Shown piece after piece: positions 1 through 6,380 of a stretch of 7,938 nucleotides of DNA (position 1 is its first letter; every line of letters begins with the position of its first letter). The stretch is from the NCBI GenBank assembly GCA_023137075.1, contig JAGLQA010000271.1, positions 1 to 7,938 on the forward strand, written 5' to 3'. The stretch comes from Candidatus Aminicenantota bacterium (lineage in GTDB: Bacteria; Acidobacteriota; Aminicenantia; UBA2199). The notes under the pieces are model-generated. The model did not search any database. It saw only the letters and a list, made by a program, of their open reading frames with translations, and was not told the origin of the DNA. A program made the position numbers and the translations under genes.

Positions 1-279
1 GGGATTCTCTTTCAGGATAATTTTTACGATCTTGCCGCGCTGGCCGTCTTCAGCCTCGAGGACGATATCTTCGAAAAATCCCGTGTTCCACAGCGTTTTG
101 AAATCCTGCCTGAGTTTATCTTGCGAAAAATCACCGTTCTCCGTCGATTTCATATAAAAGAGAATCGTATCTTTCGATACTTTCTCATTTCCCTCTAAGA
201 CAATTTTTTCAATAATTGCTGAGGAAAGAAATAGACTAAAAATAAACAATATCAGTGCACTAAACAGAAGTTTTTTCAT
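1..279 (-). CDS. bamA: BamA/Omp85-family outer-membrane assembly protein, N-terminal part (runs off left edge)
   Basis: Reading the minus strand from an ATG at 279 gives 93 residues without a stop to the window edge. Residues 1-21 form a signal peptide (basic MKK start, hydrophobic core, small residues before an I-I-E-K start of the mature chain). Residues 22-93 look like a first POTRA domain: an IEKIVLEGNEKVSKDTI strand, a D-F-S-Q-D-K-L helix, then a L-W-N-T-G-F-F-E-D-I-V turn, which resembles the family's LyxTGfFeDV pattern. Proteins of this type sit in the outer membrane and insert beta-barrel proteins, with POTRA domains in the periplasm. A GAGG ribosome binding site lies four bases before the ATG. 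It is divergent from the HEAT-repeat gene. Only POTRA 1 is visible, so another Omp85 member such as TamA is not excluded, although the domain following the signal peptide directly favours BamA. Confidence 0.8.
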   Translation of the reverse strand, partial: MKKLLFSALILFIFSLFLSSAIIEKIVLEGNEKVSKDTILFYMKSTENGDFSQDKLRQDFKTLWNTGFFEDIVLEAEDGQRGKIVKIILKENP

Positions 280-299
280 TTTACCTCACGAAGGACTCA

Positions 300-328
300 T
301 TTATATCACATTTTGGATTAAAATTCAA
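300..328 (-). promoter_or_regulatory. sigma70-type promoter for the BamA-like gene
   Basis: On the minus strand a TTGAAT -35 box (plus positions 323-328) is followed by a 17-base spacer and a TATAAA -10 box (300-305). A TG one base upstream of the -10 box gives an extended -10. Transcription would start near 293, leaving a leader of about 14 bases that carries the GAGG ribosome binding site. This is a consensus match by eye, with no experimental support. Confidence 0.6.
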
Positions 329-467
329 CAATGAAAGGAAGGGCAAGAAAATTCACGATTTCAGTTTCATGAATTATATTTTAAGATTGATTATCATCGG
401 GGATGGATGTATCTTTGTAAGGAATACCAGGAACTATTTTTCTGTTAAATTTTCACAAATTATATGC

Positions 468-496
468 TTGATATTTTTATCGTTTTGATTTATAGT
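468..496 (+). promoter_or_regulatory. sigma70-type promoter for the HEAT-repeat gene
   Basis: TTGATA (468-473), a 17-base spacer and TATAGT (491-496) form a close sigma70 match. Start of transcription would be near 503, giving a very short leader containing AGGTAGG (506-512), six bases before the ATG at 519. About 140 bases separate this promoter from the divergent one. I see no convincing operator or hairpin in that stretch. Confidence 0.6.
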
Positions 497-518
497 ACTA
501 TCTTTAGGTAGGAAAAAA

Positions 519-1346
519 ATGAATTTAAAACAATTAAACGATACTGCAACCTGGGATTGGCCTGAAAACGCAGGCGAATTCATCCTTGAAGTTTTGTGTA
601 ATAAAAAAAAACCCGAACCGGATCGAATCCTGGCAGCAGAACTTGCCGGTATTGGAATGGTCATGAATGACAATATCGCCAATCAGCTGCTCGATATCAT
701 CCGAAACAGCGAAGAACCGGAGGAATTGCGCTGCGGGACTGCAATTGCTTTAGGCCCCGCCCTTGATTGGGCAGACACCATGGAGTTCGACGAATACGAT
801 GACGAAATGCTCTCGGAAAAAGGATTTGATGAAGTTAAGGAACAACTCCGGAAAATTTTCCATGATGCCTCCATTCCCAAAAAGGTACGGCGTCGAGTAT
901 TAGAAGCAGCGGTATGCGCCCCTATGGACTGGCATAACAGGGCGATTCAAGACGCTTATGCCGCTAAAGATCACGATTGGTCCCTCACCGCAATTTTTGC
1001 CATGGGCTATGTACCGGGATTTGAAGACCTGATTTTAGAATCTCTAAAAAGTGAAGATCCCGATATCTACTATGAAGCTGTTTGCACCGCGGGAAAATGG
1101 GGACTCAAGGAAGCCTGGTCCGATATTGAAAAGATTTTCACCGAAAAAATTGATGATAAGCCTTTACTCCTTGCTGCAATCGAAGCCGCGGGCAACATGG
1201 CTATTCACGAACCTGCCCATGTACTGATCGAACTCTCCGATTCCGATGACGAGGAGATAGCGGAAGCTGCCGAGGACGCATTGGGGATGGCAGCTATGCT
1301 TTCCGATAACATACCCGACGACCTACTCGATGACGACCTAATGTAA
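519..1346 (+). CDS. acidic cytoplasmic HEAT-repeat protein of unknown function
   Basis: The 275-residue product has no signal peptide or membrane segment. It is almost entirely helical, with repeating helix pairs typical of HEAT/armadillo-type solenoids at roughly residues 33-63, 66-115, 117-150, 152-178, 179-210 and 213-260. Recurrent features are A-A-E-L-A-G, V-L-E-A-A-V and A-I-E-A-A-G-N type helices spaced by about 30-40 residues. Acidic patches occur at residues 89-96 and in the tail (241-275, rich in Asp and Glu). HEAT solenoids are usually protein-binding scaffolds, and no catalytic motif is visible. The ATG at 519 is favoured by AGGTAGG six bases upstream and a good promoter. It is transcribed alone and divergently from the BamA-like gene. 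Repeat assignment is by pattern and the cellular role is unknown. Confidence 0.85.
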   Translation: MNLKQLNDTATWDWPENAGEFILEVLCNKKKPEPDRILAAELAGIGMVMNDNIANQLLDIIRNSEEPEELRCGTAIALGPALDWADTMEFDEYDDEMLSEKGFDEVKEQLRKIFHDASIPKKVRRRVLEAAVCAPMDWHNRAIQDAYAAKDHDWSLTAIFAMGYVPGFEDLILESLKSEDPDIYYEAVCTAGKWGLKEAWSDIEKIFTEKIDDKPLLLAAIEAAGNMAIHEPAHVLIELSDSDDEEIAEAAEDALGMAAMLSDNIPDDLLDDDLM

Positions 1347-1442
1347 GATCGGAGATTTCGATACATCGGTAATTATTCAGTTCTAAGAAAAAACCACTCA
1401 ACTTAACCGATGCAATTATTTTAAATTTTCGATTCGTTGAAA

Positions 1443-1471
1443 TTGACTTTAGTATGGTATTGCTCTATAAT
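1443..1471 (+). promoter_or_regulatory. near-consensus sigma70 promoter for the CsgG-like gene
   Basis: TTGACT (1443-1448), exactly 17 bases of spacer and a perfect TATAAT (1466-1471) make this one of the best promoter matches in the window. Transcription would begin near 1478. The short leader carries AGGAGG at 1492-1497, four bases before the ATG at 1502. The combination predicts strong, simple expression of this gene independent of the HEAT-repeat gene. Confidence 0.75.
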
Positions 1472-1501
1472 TCTAAAACTAAATAGAATAAAGGAGGCAT
1501 T

Positions 1502-2218
1502 ATGAAAAAAAAGATTTTAGTATTCGTATTGATTTTATTTGCTGCCAGCTTATTTCACGGTTTTGCACAGGAGAAACCGAGGATCGGTGTTTTGCGGTTC
1601 ACCAATACTGTTGCCGGTATGTACTGGTGGCGGGCCAGTGTAGCTTCCGATCTGCAGGATATGCTCATCTCGGAATTGGTCAGCACCCGGAAATTCTCCG
1701 TGCTGGAGAGAAATGAGATCAATGCCGTACTCAGCGAACAGGACTTGAGCGCGTCCGGCAGGGTGGACAAAAAAACCCTGGTGAAAATGGGTAAAATCAA
1801 GGGCGCCAAATACCTGATTGCCGGAACCGTATCCGCTTTTGAAAAAACCTCCGCAAAAGGCGGTAAAATCCGGGTAAAAGGGATCAGCCTGGGTGGGAAA
1901 AAAGAGAAAACTTATATCGCGGTGGATGTGAAATTGATAGACACGGAAACCGGCGAAATCGTGGATGCCCGGACCATCGAAGCTACCATCAAGGCCAAAG
2001 CCATCGGTGCCGGCCTGTCCACCAGGCATTTCTCCGTCTCCGGCGAGGATGCGAAGAAGACCCCCACAGGAAAAGCCATCAGGGCCTGCATCATACATAT
2101 TGCCGATTACCTGATCTGTTCCGTTACCAAGGGCCTGGATCATAAATGCATGAAAAAATACGATGCAATGGATAAACGCAGACGGGATAAAACCAGATCT
2201 ACCATAGACATCGATTAA
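1502..2218 (+). CDS. CsgG/HfaB-family secreted protein
   Basis: Residues 1-22 are a signal peptide (M-K-K-K, hydrophobic core, G-F-A before Q23). The mature part carries a CsgG-type core: P-R-I-G-V-L-R-F near 26-33, a helix leading to K-F-S-V-L-E-R-N-E-I-N (64-74), E-Q-D-L-S (79-83), then G-A-K-Y-L-I-A-G-T-V-S-A-F-E (101-114), V-K-L-I-D-T-E-T-G-E-I (143-153), and T-P-T-G-K-A-I-R-A (187-195). In E. coli CsgG is the lipid-anchored outer-membrane channel that exports curli subunits. Relatives elsewhere are often of unknown role. This protein is shorter than CsgG (238 residues versus about 277) and has no lipobox cysteine after the signal peptide, so it may be periplasmic rather than lipid-anchored. 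No other curli gene is nearby. Family assignment is fairly secure, curli export is not. Confidence 0.82.
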   Translation: MKKKILVFVLILFAASLFHGFAQEKPRIGVLRFTNTVAGMYWWRASVASDLQDMLISELVSTRKFSVLERNEINAVLSEQDLSASGRVDKKTLVKMGKIKGAKYLIAGTVSAFEKTSAKGGKIRVKGISLGGKKEKTYIAVDVKLIDTETGEIVDARTIEATIKAKAIGAGLSTRHFSVSGEDAKKTPTGKAIRACIIHIADYLICSVTKGLDHKCMKKYDAMDKRRRDKTRSTIDID

Positions 2219-2261
2219 TAATAAGCCGAAGCGATACATTATATACAACCGGTTAGCATTT

Positions 2262-2288
2262 AATGTCTTAATCTATAGACATTTTTTT
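2262..2288 (+). terminator. possible weak intrinsic terminator after the CsgG-like gene
   Basis: AATGTCT (2262-2268) pairs with AGACATT (2277-2283) around an 8-base loop, and the T-run extends to 2288. The 7-bp stem has only two G-C pairs, so termination would be weak and transcription may read on into the radical SAM gene. The same inverted repeat could instead be an operator. I found no convincing promoter between 2219 and 2302. Confidence 0.4.
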
Positions 2289-2302
2289 AGTTGTTGAGTT
2301 TT

Positions 2303-3241
2303 ATGATTAAACATATATTCGGGCCTGTTCCGTCAAGAAGATTGGGTATTTCCTTAGGGGTGGACATTGTTCCCTTTAAGACCTGTACCTTAGATTGCAT
2401 CTACTGCGAGTGCGGTAGGACAACCCGGTTGACAACCGAGAGATCGTCTTTTATCGATCCGGAAATCATAATCGAAGAATTAAAGCATTCGATCTCAAAA
2501 AATCAATATCTCGATTACATTACCTTTTCAGGTTCCGGTGAGCCGACATTGAATAAGGATTTGGGCTTGATTATCGATAATATAAAGCAGTTAACCGCCA
2601 CCCCGGTGGCTGTGCTAACCAATGGAACCCTGCTGTATTTAGAGGAAGTAAGAGAAGACCTCTCGCGCTCGGACTTAGTGCTGCCTTCATTGGATGCGGT
2701 GTCACCGGAAGTTTTCGTAAAAATAAACCAGCCTGCCGGGAATTTAGATATAAATCTCATAGTGGAGGGTATCGTAGAATTCAGGAAGGAATACCGGGGG
2801 GAAATTTGGCTCGAGGTATTTATTGTCGAAGGTATCAATGACGGCAGTGATGAATTGGATAAACTCTATCAAACCATAAAAAAGATCAACCCCGACAAAG
2901 TCCAATTGAATTCCCTGGACCGGCCCCCGGCTTGCGCGGCTGTGAAACCGGTGGATACCGGTAAGTTAGAACAAATCGCGGCCCGCTGGAAAAATTGTCC
3001 GGCCAAAGTGGAAGTGATCCAACGGGTCAGGCAGCGGCGGGAGATATCATCCTTTAGTAAGAACCTGGAAAACAATATTTTAAATACGATTCAGCGCAGA
3101 CCGCTGATGATAGAAGACCTGGAAGCGATTACCGGCAAAAAACGGTGCGAACTCTTCAAATATATCGATGTCCTGGAAAAAGAGAAAAAAATTGCGGCAA
3201 TAATAGTTGAAGACAAAATCTTTTACGGCCCCCCCTCCTGA
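2303..3241 (+). CDS. radical SAM protein (COG0731-like) with C-terminal winged helix
   Basis: With the ATG at 2303 the product has 312 residues. It opens with F-G-P-V-P-S-R-R-L-G-x-S-L-G-V-D, a signature of COG0731-type Fe-S oxidoreductases. The radical SAM cluster motif CxxxCxxC follows at C28, C32 and C35, with an extra C37. G-S-G-E-P-T-L-N (77-84) is the SAM-binding GGE-type motif. Q-L-N-S-L-D-R-P (201-208) is another family-conserved stretch. Residues about 253-312 resemble a winged helix (I-Q-R-R-P-L-M-I-E-D-L, then a beta wing ending F-Y-G-P-P). The reaction is unknown; COG0731 is related to the wybutosine enzyme TYW1, but the bacterial members lack an assigned substrate as far as I know. 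In-frame TTG codons at 2291 and 2294 are upstream, but ATG 2303 is preferred because it places the conserved F-G-P-V-P start normally. Ribosome binding is weak (GAG at 2296-2298). Confidence 0.85.
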   Translation: MIKHIFGPVPSRRLGISLGVDIVPFKTCTLDCIYCECGRTTRLTTERSSFIDPEIIIEELKHSISKNQYLDYITFSGSGEPTLNKDLGLIIDNIKQLTATPVAVLTNGTLLYLEEVREDLSRSDLVLPSLDAVSPEVFVKINQPAGNLDINLIVEGIVEFRKEYRGEIWLEVFIVEGINDGSDELDKLYQTIKKINPDKVQLNSLDRPPACAAVKPVDTGKLEQIAARWKNCPAKVEVIQRVRQRREISSFSKNLENNILNTIQRRPLMIEDLEAITGKKRCELFKYIDVLEKEKKIAAIIVEDKIFYGPPS

Positions 3242-3290
3242 CTCTAAGAGCAGGGCTAAAAAGTTGCCTAAATAGTGGGTTTCATGGTAT

Positions 3291-4187
3291 ATGTTTTTAA
3301 TGGAATTACGAATAAGATCAGAATGCCCGCTTTGCAGTTCAAAAAATATAAAACGCTTTAAAAAAGGAACATTTGATCCCGAACATATAAGCAGTGAAAA
3401 TTTTAATATTACCGACAGCAATTACGGGTCGGCCTGGACTTTTTTTAGATGCCGGGATTGCCGGTTTGTTTTTTCAAATCCCTATGTACCGGAAGATAAG
3501 ATCCTGGAATTTTATTCCGGTCTTGAAGACCGGGAGTACAACAGTGAAGCTGAAGGGAGGGCGCGGAATTTTAAAACCATATTAAAACGGTTGAATAAGA
3601 TCGCCAAACCTGGCAAAACCCTCTTAGATGTCGGTGCGGCAAGCGGAATCTTTCTCCATCTTGCCTGCAGGGACGGGTATGAAATTTCCGGCATTGAACC
3701 GTCCTCATTTCTTGTGGAAGAGGCGGAAAGGTTTTACGGTTTAAAACTTTTCCGGGGCACCATCGAACATTATCGGCCCGGGAAAAAATTTGCGGTCATT
3801 GCATTGCTGGATATCCTCGAACACTTAGTGGAACCGGACATTTTTTGGGATAAGATCGATAACCTGCTGGAAAAAGACGGGATTGTCGTTATCGTGACAC
3901 CGGATATAAACAGTATTACAGCCAGGATTGCCGGGAAACGCTGGTGGCACTACCGCATCGCCCATATCAATTTTTTTAGCCTGAAATCCATCCTTTACTT
4001 ATTGAACAAACACCACTGCGAGGTTGTGTTAAAAAAAAGATACGCCTGGAATTTCTCCCTCTTTTACCTGCTGACACGAGTTTTTCCCTCTTTTAAGAAT
4101 AAAAAGGCTTTACAAAAAATCTTAAAAAGTATAAACTTAAAATTACAGTTGTTTGACTCCTGGGAAATCTATGCCAGAAAAAAATAA
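3291..4187 (+). CDS. class I SAM-dependent methyltransferase with N-terminal zinc ribbon
   Basis: The 298-residue product has two CxxC knuckles, C12/C15 (C-P-L-C) and C54/C57 (C-R-D-C), that would bind zinc. A Rossmann methyltransferase domain follows: motif I L-L-D-V-G-A-A-S-G (111-119), an acidic strand end S-G-I-E-P (133-137), and A-L-L-D-I-L-E-H-L (171-179) as the post-motif region. H-I-N-F-F-S (225-230) matches a loop common in methyltransferases of polysaccharide and lipid pathways. The substrate cannot be read from sequence. The gene begins 49 bases after the radical SAM gene and its end overlaps the UbiA-family gene, so a shared substrate with that prenyltransferase is plausible. An alternative in-frame ATG is at 3300; neither start has a good ribosome binding site, so the exact N terminus is uncertain by three residues. 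Confidence 0.85.
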   Translation: MFLMELRIRSECPLCSSKNIKRFKKGTFDPEHISSENFNITDSNYGSAWTFFRCRDCRFVFSNPYVPEDKILEFYSGLEDREYNSEAEGRARNFKTILKRLNKIAKPGKTLLDVGAASGIFLHLACRDGYEISGIEPSSFLVEEAERFYGLKLFRGTIEHYRPGKKFAVIALLDILEHLVEPDIFWDKIDNLLEKDGIVVIVTPDINSITARIAGKRWWHYRIAHINFFSLKSILYLLNKHHCEVVLKKRYAWNFSLFYLLTRVFPSFKNKKALQKILKSINLKLQLFDSWEIYARKK

Positions 4188-5085
4188 GAGCAGGCTATAT
4201 TTTGATTCGCTTCGTCTTGAAAGGTGGCCCAGGAGCCTGGCCATTTTGCCGGGATTTGTGGCTTTTTTTGTCTTAAACCCCGGATTAATGAAAGGGATCG
4301 ATGTTTTTTCCCTGATTTTAAAACTTATCCTGGCCTTTTTCCTAACCCTGTTTATCTCTACCGCCAATTATATCGTGAATGAAATCGCGGATGCCCGTTC
4401 CGATGCCTATCATCCTTCCAAAAAGAATCGTCCCCTGGTGAAAGAAGAGATTAGCCGGAAGGTTTTAATCAGTCTCTGGTGTATCCTGGTGGTGGTTTCT
4501 ATTTTAACTGCTCTTCTTTTTTACGAAAATATCTATTTTGTTATCGACTTGGCTGCGCTGCTGGCAGCCGGTATTCTTTACAATGTTCCGCCCATCCGGG
4601 TGAAAGATATCCCCTTTCTGGATTCGACGTTGGAATCGGCCAATAATCCCATTCGCTTCTTAATCGGCTGGCATATCATAGCGCCTGTTTTTCCGCCTGT
4701 TTCTCTTATTATTTCCTGGTGGGCCTTCGGGAATTTCCTGATGGTCGGCAAACGGGTTGCCGAAAAGAAGTTCCTTTCAGCAGAAGAATCATCCGGGTAC
4801 AGGAAGTCGTTAAAAAAATACAGTCTGAAAAACCTGGTTGTTTTTATGGTAGTGAATGCGGTAGTGTTTATCGGCACCTTCGCCCTCTTTGCCCTGGAAT
4901 CGGGATTACATTCCTTTCTCTTTGCCATCCCCTTTATTCTTTTCTACTTAGGTATGTTCATGAAAAAATCGGTCCAGGATATAGAGGGGGCGGAAGAGCC
5001 GGAGAAATTATTGAAGAATCCCTATTTTGCCCTTTATACCCTCTTTTTAGTGCTTATCTTTGCCCTGGCATATATATTTAAATAA
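4171..5085 (+). CDS. UbiA-family membrane prenyltransferase, resembling decaprenyl-phosphate phosphoribosyltransferase
   Basis: The 304-residue protein has about eight to nine hydrophobic membrane segments. The first acidic motif reads N70-E71-x-x-D74-x-x-x-D78 followed by H81-P82-x-K84-x-x-R87-P88. This matches the NDxxDxxxD-xx-HPxKxxRP pattern of UbiA enzymes close to Rv3806c-type phosphoribosyltransferases, with Glu in place of the second-position Asp. The second motif region, Y137 to D151 and E155, is followed by N-N-P-I-R (158-162). UbiA enzymes join a polyprenyl chain to an acceptor in the membrane. The acceptor here may be a quinone-type ring, a sugar phosphate or a lipid. The ATG at 4171 lies inside the end of the methyltransferase gene (17-base overlap) with GGGA at 4162-4165; an in-frame TTG at 4153 is less likely. 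Overlap implies coupled translation. Confidence 0.82.
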   Translation: MPEKNKSRLYFDSLRLERWPRSLAILPGFVAFFVLNPGLMKGIDVFSLILKLILAFFLTLFISTANYIVNEIADARSDAYHPSKKNRPLVKEEISRKVLISLWCILVVVSILTALLFYENIYFVIDLAALLAAGILYNVPPIRVKDIPFLDSTLESANNPIRFLIGWHIIAPVFPPVSLIISWWAFGNFLMVGKRVAEKKFLSAEESSGYRKSLKKYSLKNLVVFMVVNAVVFIGTFALFALESGLHSFLFAIPFILFYLGMFMKKSVQDIEGAEEPEKLLKNPYFALYTLFLVLIFALAYIFK

Positions 5086-5089
5086 TTCC

Positions 5090-5737
5090 ATGGAAATTGA
5101 AATTATCCTTAAAATTTTGTTATCCGCCCTGTTAGGCGGGATTGTCGGTTTGGAACGCGAAATATCCCATAGAGAAGCGGGATTACGAGCCAATATTCTA
5201 ATTGCAGTGGGTAGTACATTGATAACCGTTATTGCCCTGAAACTAACTGAAAACGCAAGCACGGCAAACCCCACCGGTATGATTGCCCAAATCATAATCG
5301 CTATCGGGGTTATTGGGGCGGGAGTTATTATCCGGTCAAAGTTCGAGGAGCAGGGACTCACCACCGCGGCTACCATCTGGACCGTGGCTGCTATCGGTAT
5401 CGGTGTGGGCAGCGGTTATTATCTAATCTCCTTATTGGTATCGATCTTCGTGGTGATAATATTGACTATATCAAAATATATTACTAAAATCATTGAGAAT
5501 CAAAAAAAGCTTTATGCCTATATCATCAAAACCGAAGATAAGGCCGCGATTATCATCGAGATGCGAAAAATAATCAAGGAGTTGGGCATCCGCTATATTA
5601 AAGCCAAATTGGGTAAAATTAAAGATGGATTCGAGATTGATGTGTTGTTATCTACATCCGAGAATAAGAATAAGGAATTTGTCGAGAAAGTAATGCAGCT
5701 TCAGGGCGTTATTGAAATTGACAGCGAGAACCTGTGA
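5090..5737 (+). CDS. MgtC/SapB-family membrane protein
   Basis: The 215-residue product starts with a membrane helix ending in G-G-I-V-G-L-E-R-E (16-24), then A-G-L-R-A-N-I-L (30-37), a hallmark of MgtC/SapB proteins. A-Q-I-I-I-A-I-G-V-I-G-A-G-V-I (66-80) and G-L-T-T-A-A-T-I-W (89-97) are further family signatures. About four to five membrane segments are followed by a soluble C-terminal domain (about 140-213) with an ACT-like beta-alpha-beta pattern. MgtC proteins are inner-membrane factors linked to magnesium limitation and ATP synthase control; other SapB members have unknown roles. The conserved Asp-Pro-x-Arg before the A-Q-I helix is replaced by N-P-T-G, so function may differ from Salmonella MgtC. 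The ATG at 5090 starts four bases after the UbiA-family stop and lacks a clear ribosome binding site, suggesting reinitiation. An in-frame TTG at 5060 is less likely. Confidence 0.88.
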   Translation: MEIEIILKILLSALLGGIVGLEREISHREAGLRANILIAVGSTLITVIALKLTENASTANPTGMIAQIIIAIGVIGAGVIIRSKFEEQGLTTAATIWTVAAIGIGVGSGYYLISLLVSIFVVIILTISKYITKIIENQKKLYAYIIKTEDKAAIIIEMRKIIKELGIRYIKAKLGKIKDGFEIDVLLSTSENKNKEFVEKVMQLQGVIEIDSENL

Positions 5738-6336
5738 TCCCGAATAATCTACTAATCGCTACGACCAACCGGGGAAAAATCAGGGAAATTGAGGCCTTGT
5801 TAAAAGAGGATTTCCCGGGGCTAAAATTGTACTCCTTATCCGACCTGAACATTACCCTGGAGTGTCCCGAAGCTGGGCATACCTTCTATGAGAATGCCGC
5901 TGCCAAATCGCTCTTTTACAGCAAGATTGCGAAAAACATCCTTACCACAGCCGATGATTCGGGGTTGGTAGTGGAAGCACTAAATGGGCAACCGGGTATT
6001 CATTCGGCACGCTATGCCGGAGCTGACTGTGATGATGAAAAAAACACAGCGAAACTGCTGCGCGAATTGAAGCATGTGAAGAACAGGTCCGCGAAATTTG
6101 TCACCGCGGTCGTTTTATCAAAGAACGGGAAAATGATTAAATCTTTCAACGGGGAAGTGAGGGGCACTATCCTGCCGGAAAAAAGGGGAAACAGCGGTTT
6201 CGGCTATGACCCGGTTTTTTATTATCCACCCCTGCGGAAGACCTTTGCCCAATTAACCACCCGGGAGAAGAACAGGGTTTCCCACCGGGCCAATGCTTTG
6301 AAAAAACTGAATACGTTTTTATCGGAATTGTTATAA
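5734..6336 (+). CDS. rdgB: RdgB/HAM1-family XTP/dITP diphosphatase
   Basis: The 200-residue product is the usual length for the family. It begins with L-L-I-A-T-T-N-R-G-K-I-R-E-I-E (6-20), the phosphate-binding T-x-N-x-x-K signature. A-D-D-S-G-L-V-V-E-A-L-N-G-x-P-G (73-88) carries the catalytic Asp, S-G-F-G-Y-D-P-V-F (154-162) is the nucleobase loop, and S-H-R-A (183-186) contributes to purine recognition. The enzyme hydrolyses dITP, ITP and XTP to monophosphates plus pyrophosphate in the cytoplasm, keeping deaminated purines out of nucleic acids. All key residues look intact. It starts at a GTG whose last two bases, with the next A, form the stop of the MgtC-like gene (GTGA, four-base overlap), a classical translational coupling. 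No clear ribosome binding site precedes it. It is probably the last gene of the group. Confidence 0.95.
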   Translation: MIPNNLLIATTNRGKIREIEALLKEDFPGLKLYSLSDLNITLECPEAGHTFYENAAAKSLFYSKIAKNILTTADDSGLVVEALNGQPGIHSARYAGADCDDEKNTAKLLRELKHVKNRSAKFVTAVVLSKNGKMIKSFNGEVRGTILPEKRGNSGFGYDPVFYYPPLRKTFAQLTTREKNRVSHRANALKKLNTFLSELL

Positions 6337-6347
6337 CCTGCGAGAAC

Positions 6348-6361
6348 AAATGTGCACATTT
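6348..6361. repeat. perfect 14-bp palindrome AAATGTGCACATTT
   Basis: The sequence equals its own reverse complement, with centre TGCA, and lies 11 bases after the rdgB stop. It differs from the palindromes at the fic promoter. It could be a protein-binding site, or part of an RNA fold at the end of the rdgB transcript, but the uninterrupted centre makes a small-loop hairpin poor. Its role is unknown. Confidence 0.45.
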
Positions 6362-6363
6362 CC

Positions 6364-6380
6364 CATTTCTTTAGGAAATG
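6364..6380 (+). other. short stem-loop after rdgB, no T-tract
   Basis: CATTTC (6364-6369) pairs with GAAATG (6375-6380) around a 5-base loop. There is no downstream T-run, so it is not a standard intrinsic terminator. It may stabilise or end the rdgB transcript in combination with the palindrome just upstream. Confidence 0.3.

Noticed and set aside
434..682. An 82-codon minus-strand frame across the HEAT gene start and its promoter
   Set aside because: It conflicts with a good plus-strand promoter and ribosome binding site, and its translation has no recognisable features.
1364..1412. Inverted repeat CATCGGT (1364-1370) / ACCGATG (1406-1412) after the HEAT-repeat gene
   Set aside because: The 35-base loop is long and no T-run follows, so it is not a convincing terminator; a 7-bp match can occur by chance.
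1502..2218. A complete curli export operon
   Set aside because: Only a CsgG-like gene is present; the neighbours are a HEAT-repeat protein and a radical SAM protein, with no csgA, csgB, csgE or csgF resemblance.
1550..2248. A 232-codon minus-strand open frame opposite the CsgG-like gene
   Set aside because: Its translation is rich in Gly, Phe and His with no recognisable domain, and the plus strand carries a signal peptide, a CsgG core, a strong promoter and a ribosome binding site.
4719..5081. A 120-codon plus-strand frame inside the UbiA-family gene
   Set aside because: It lies wholly within the membrane protein gene in another frame and shows no motif.
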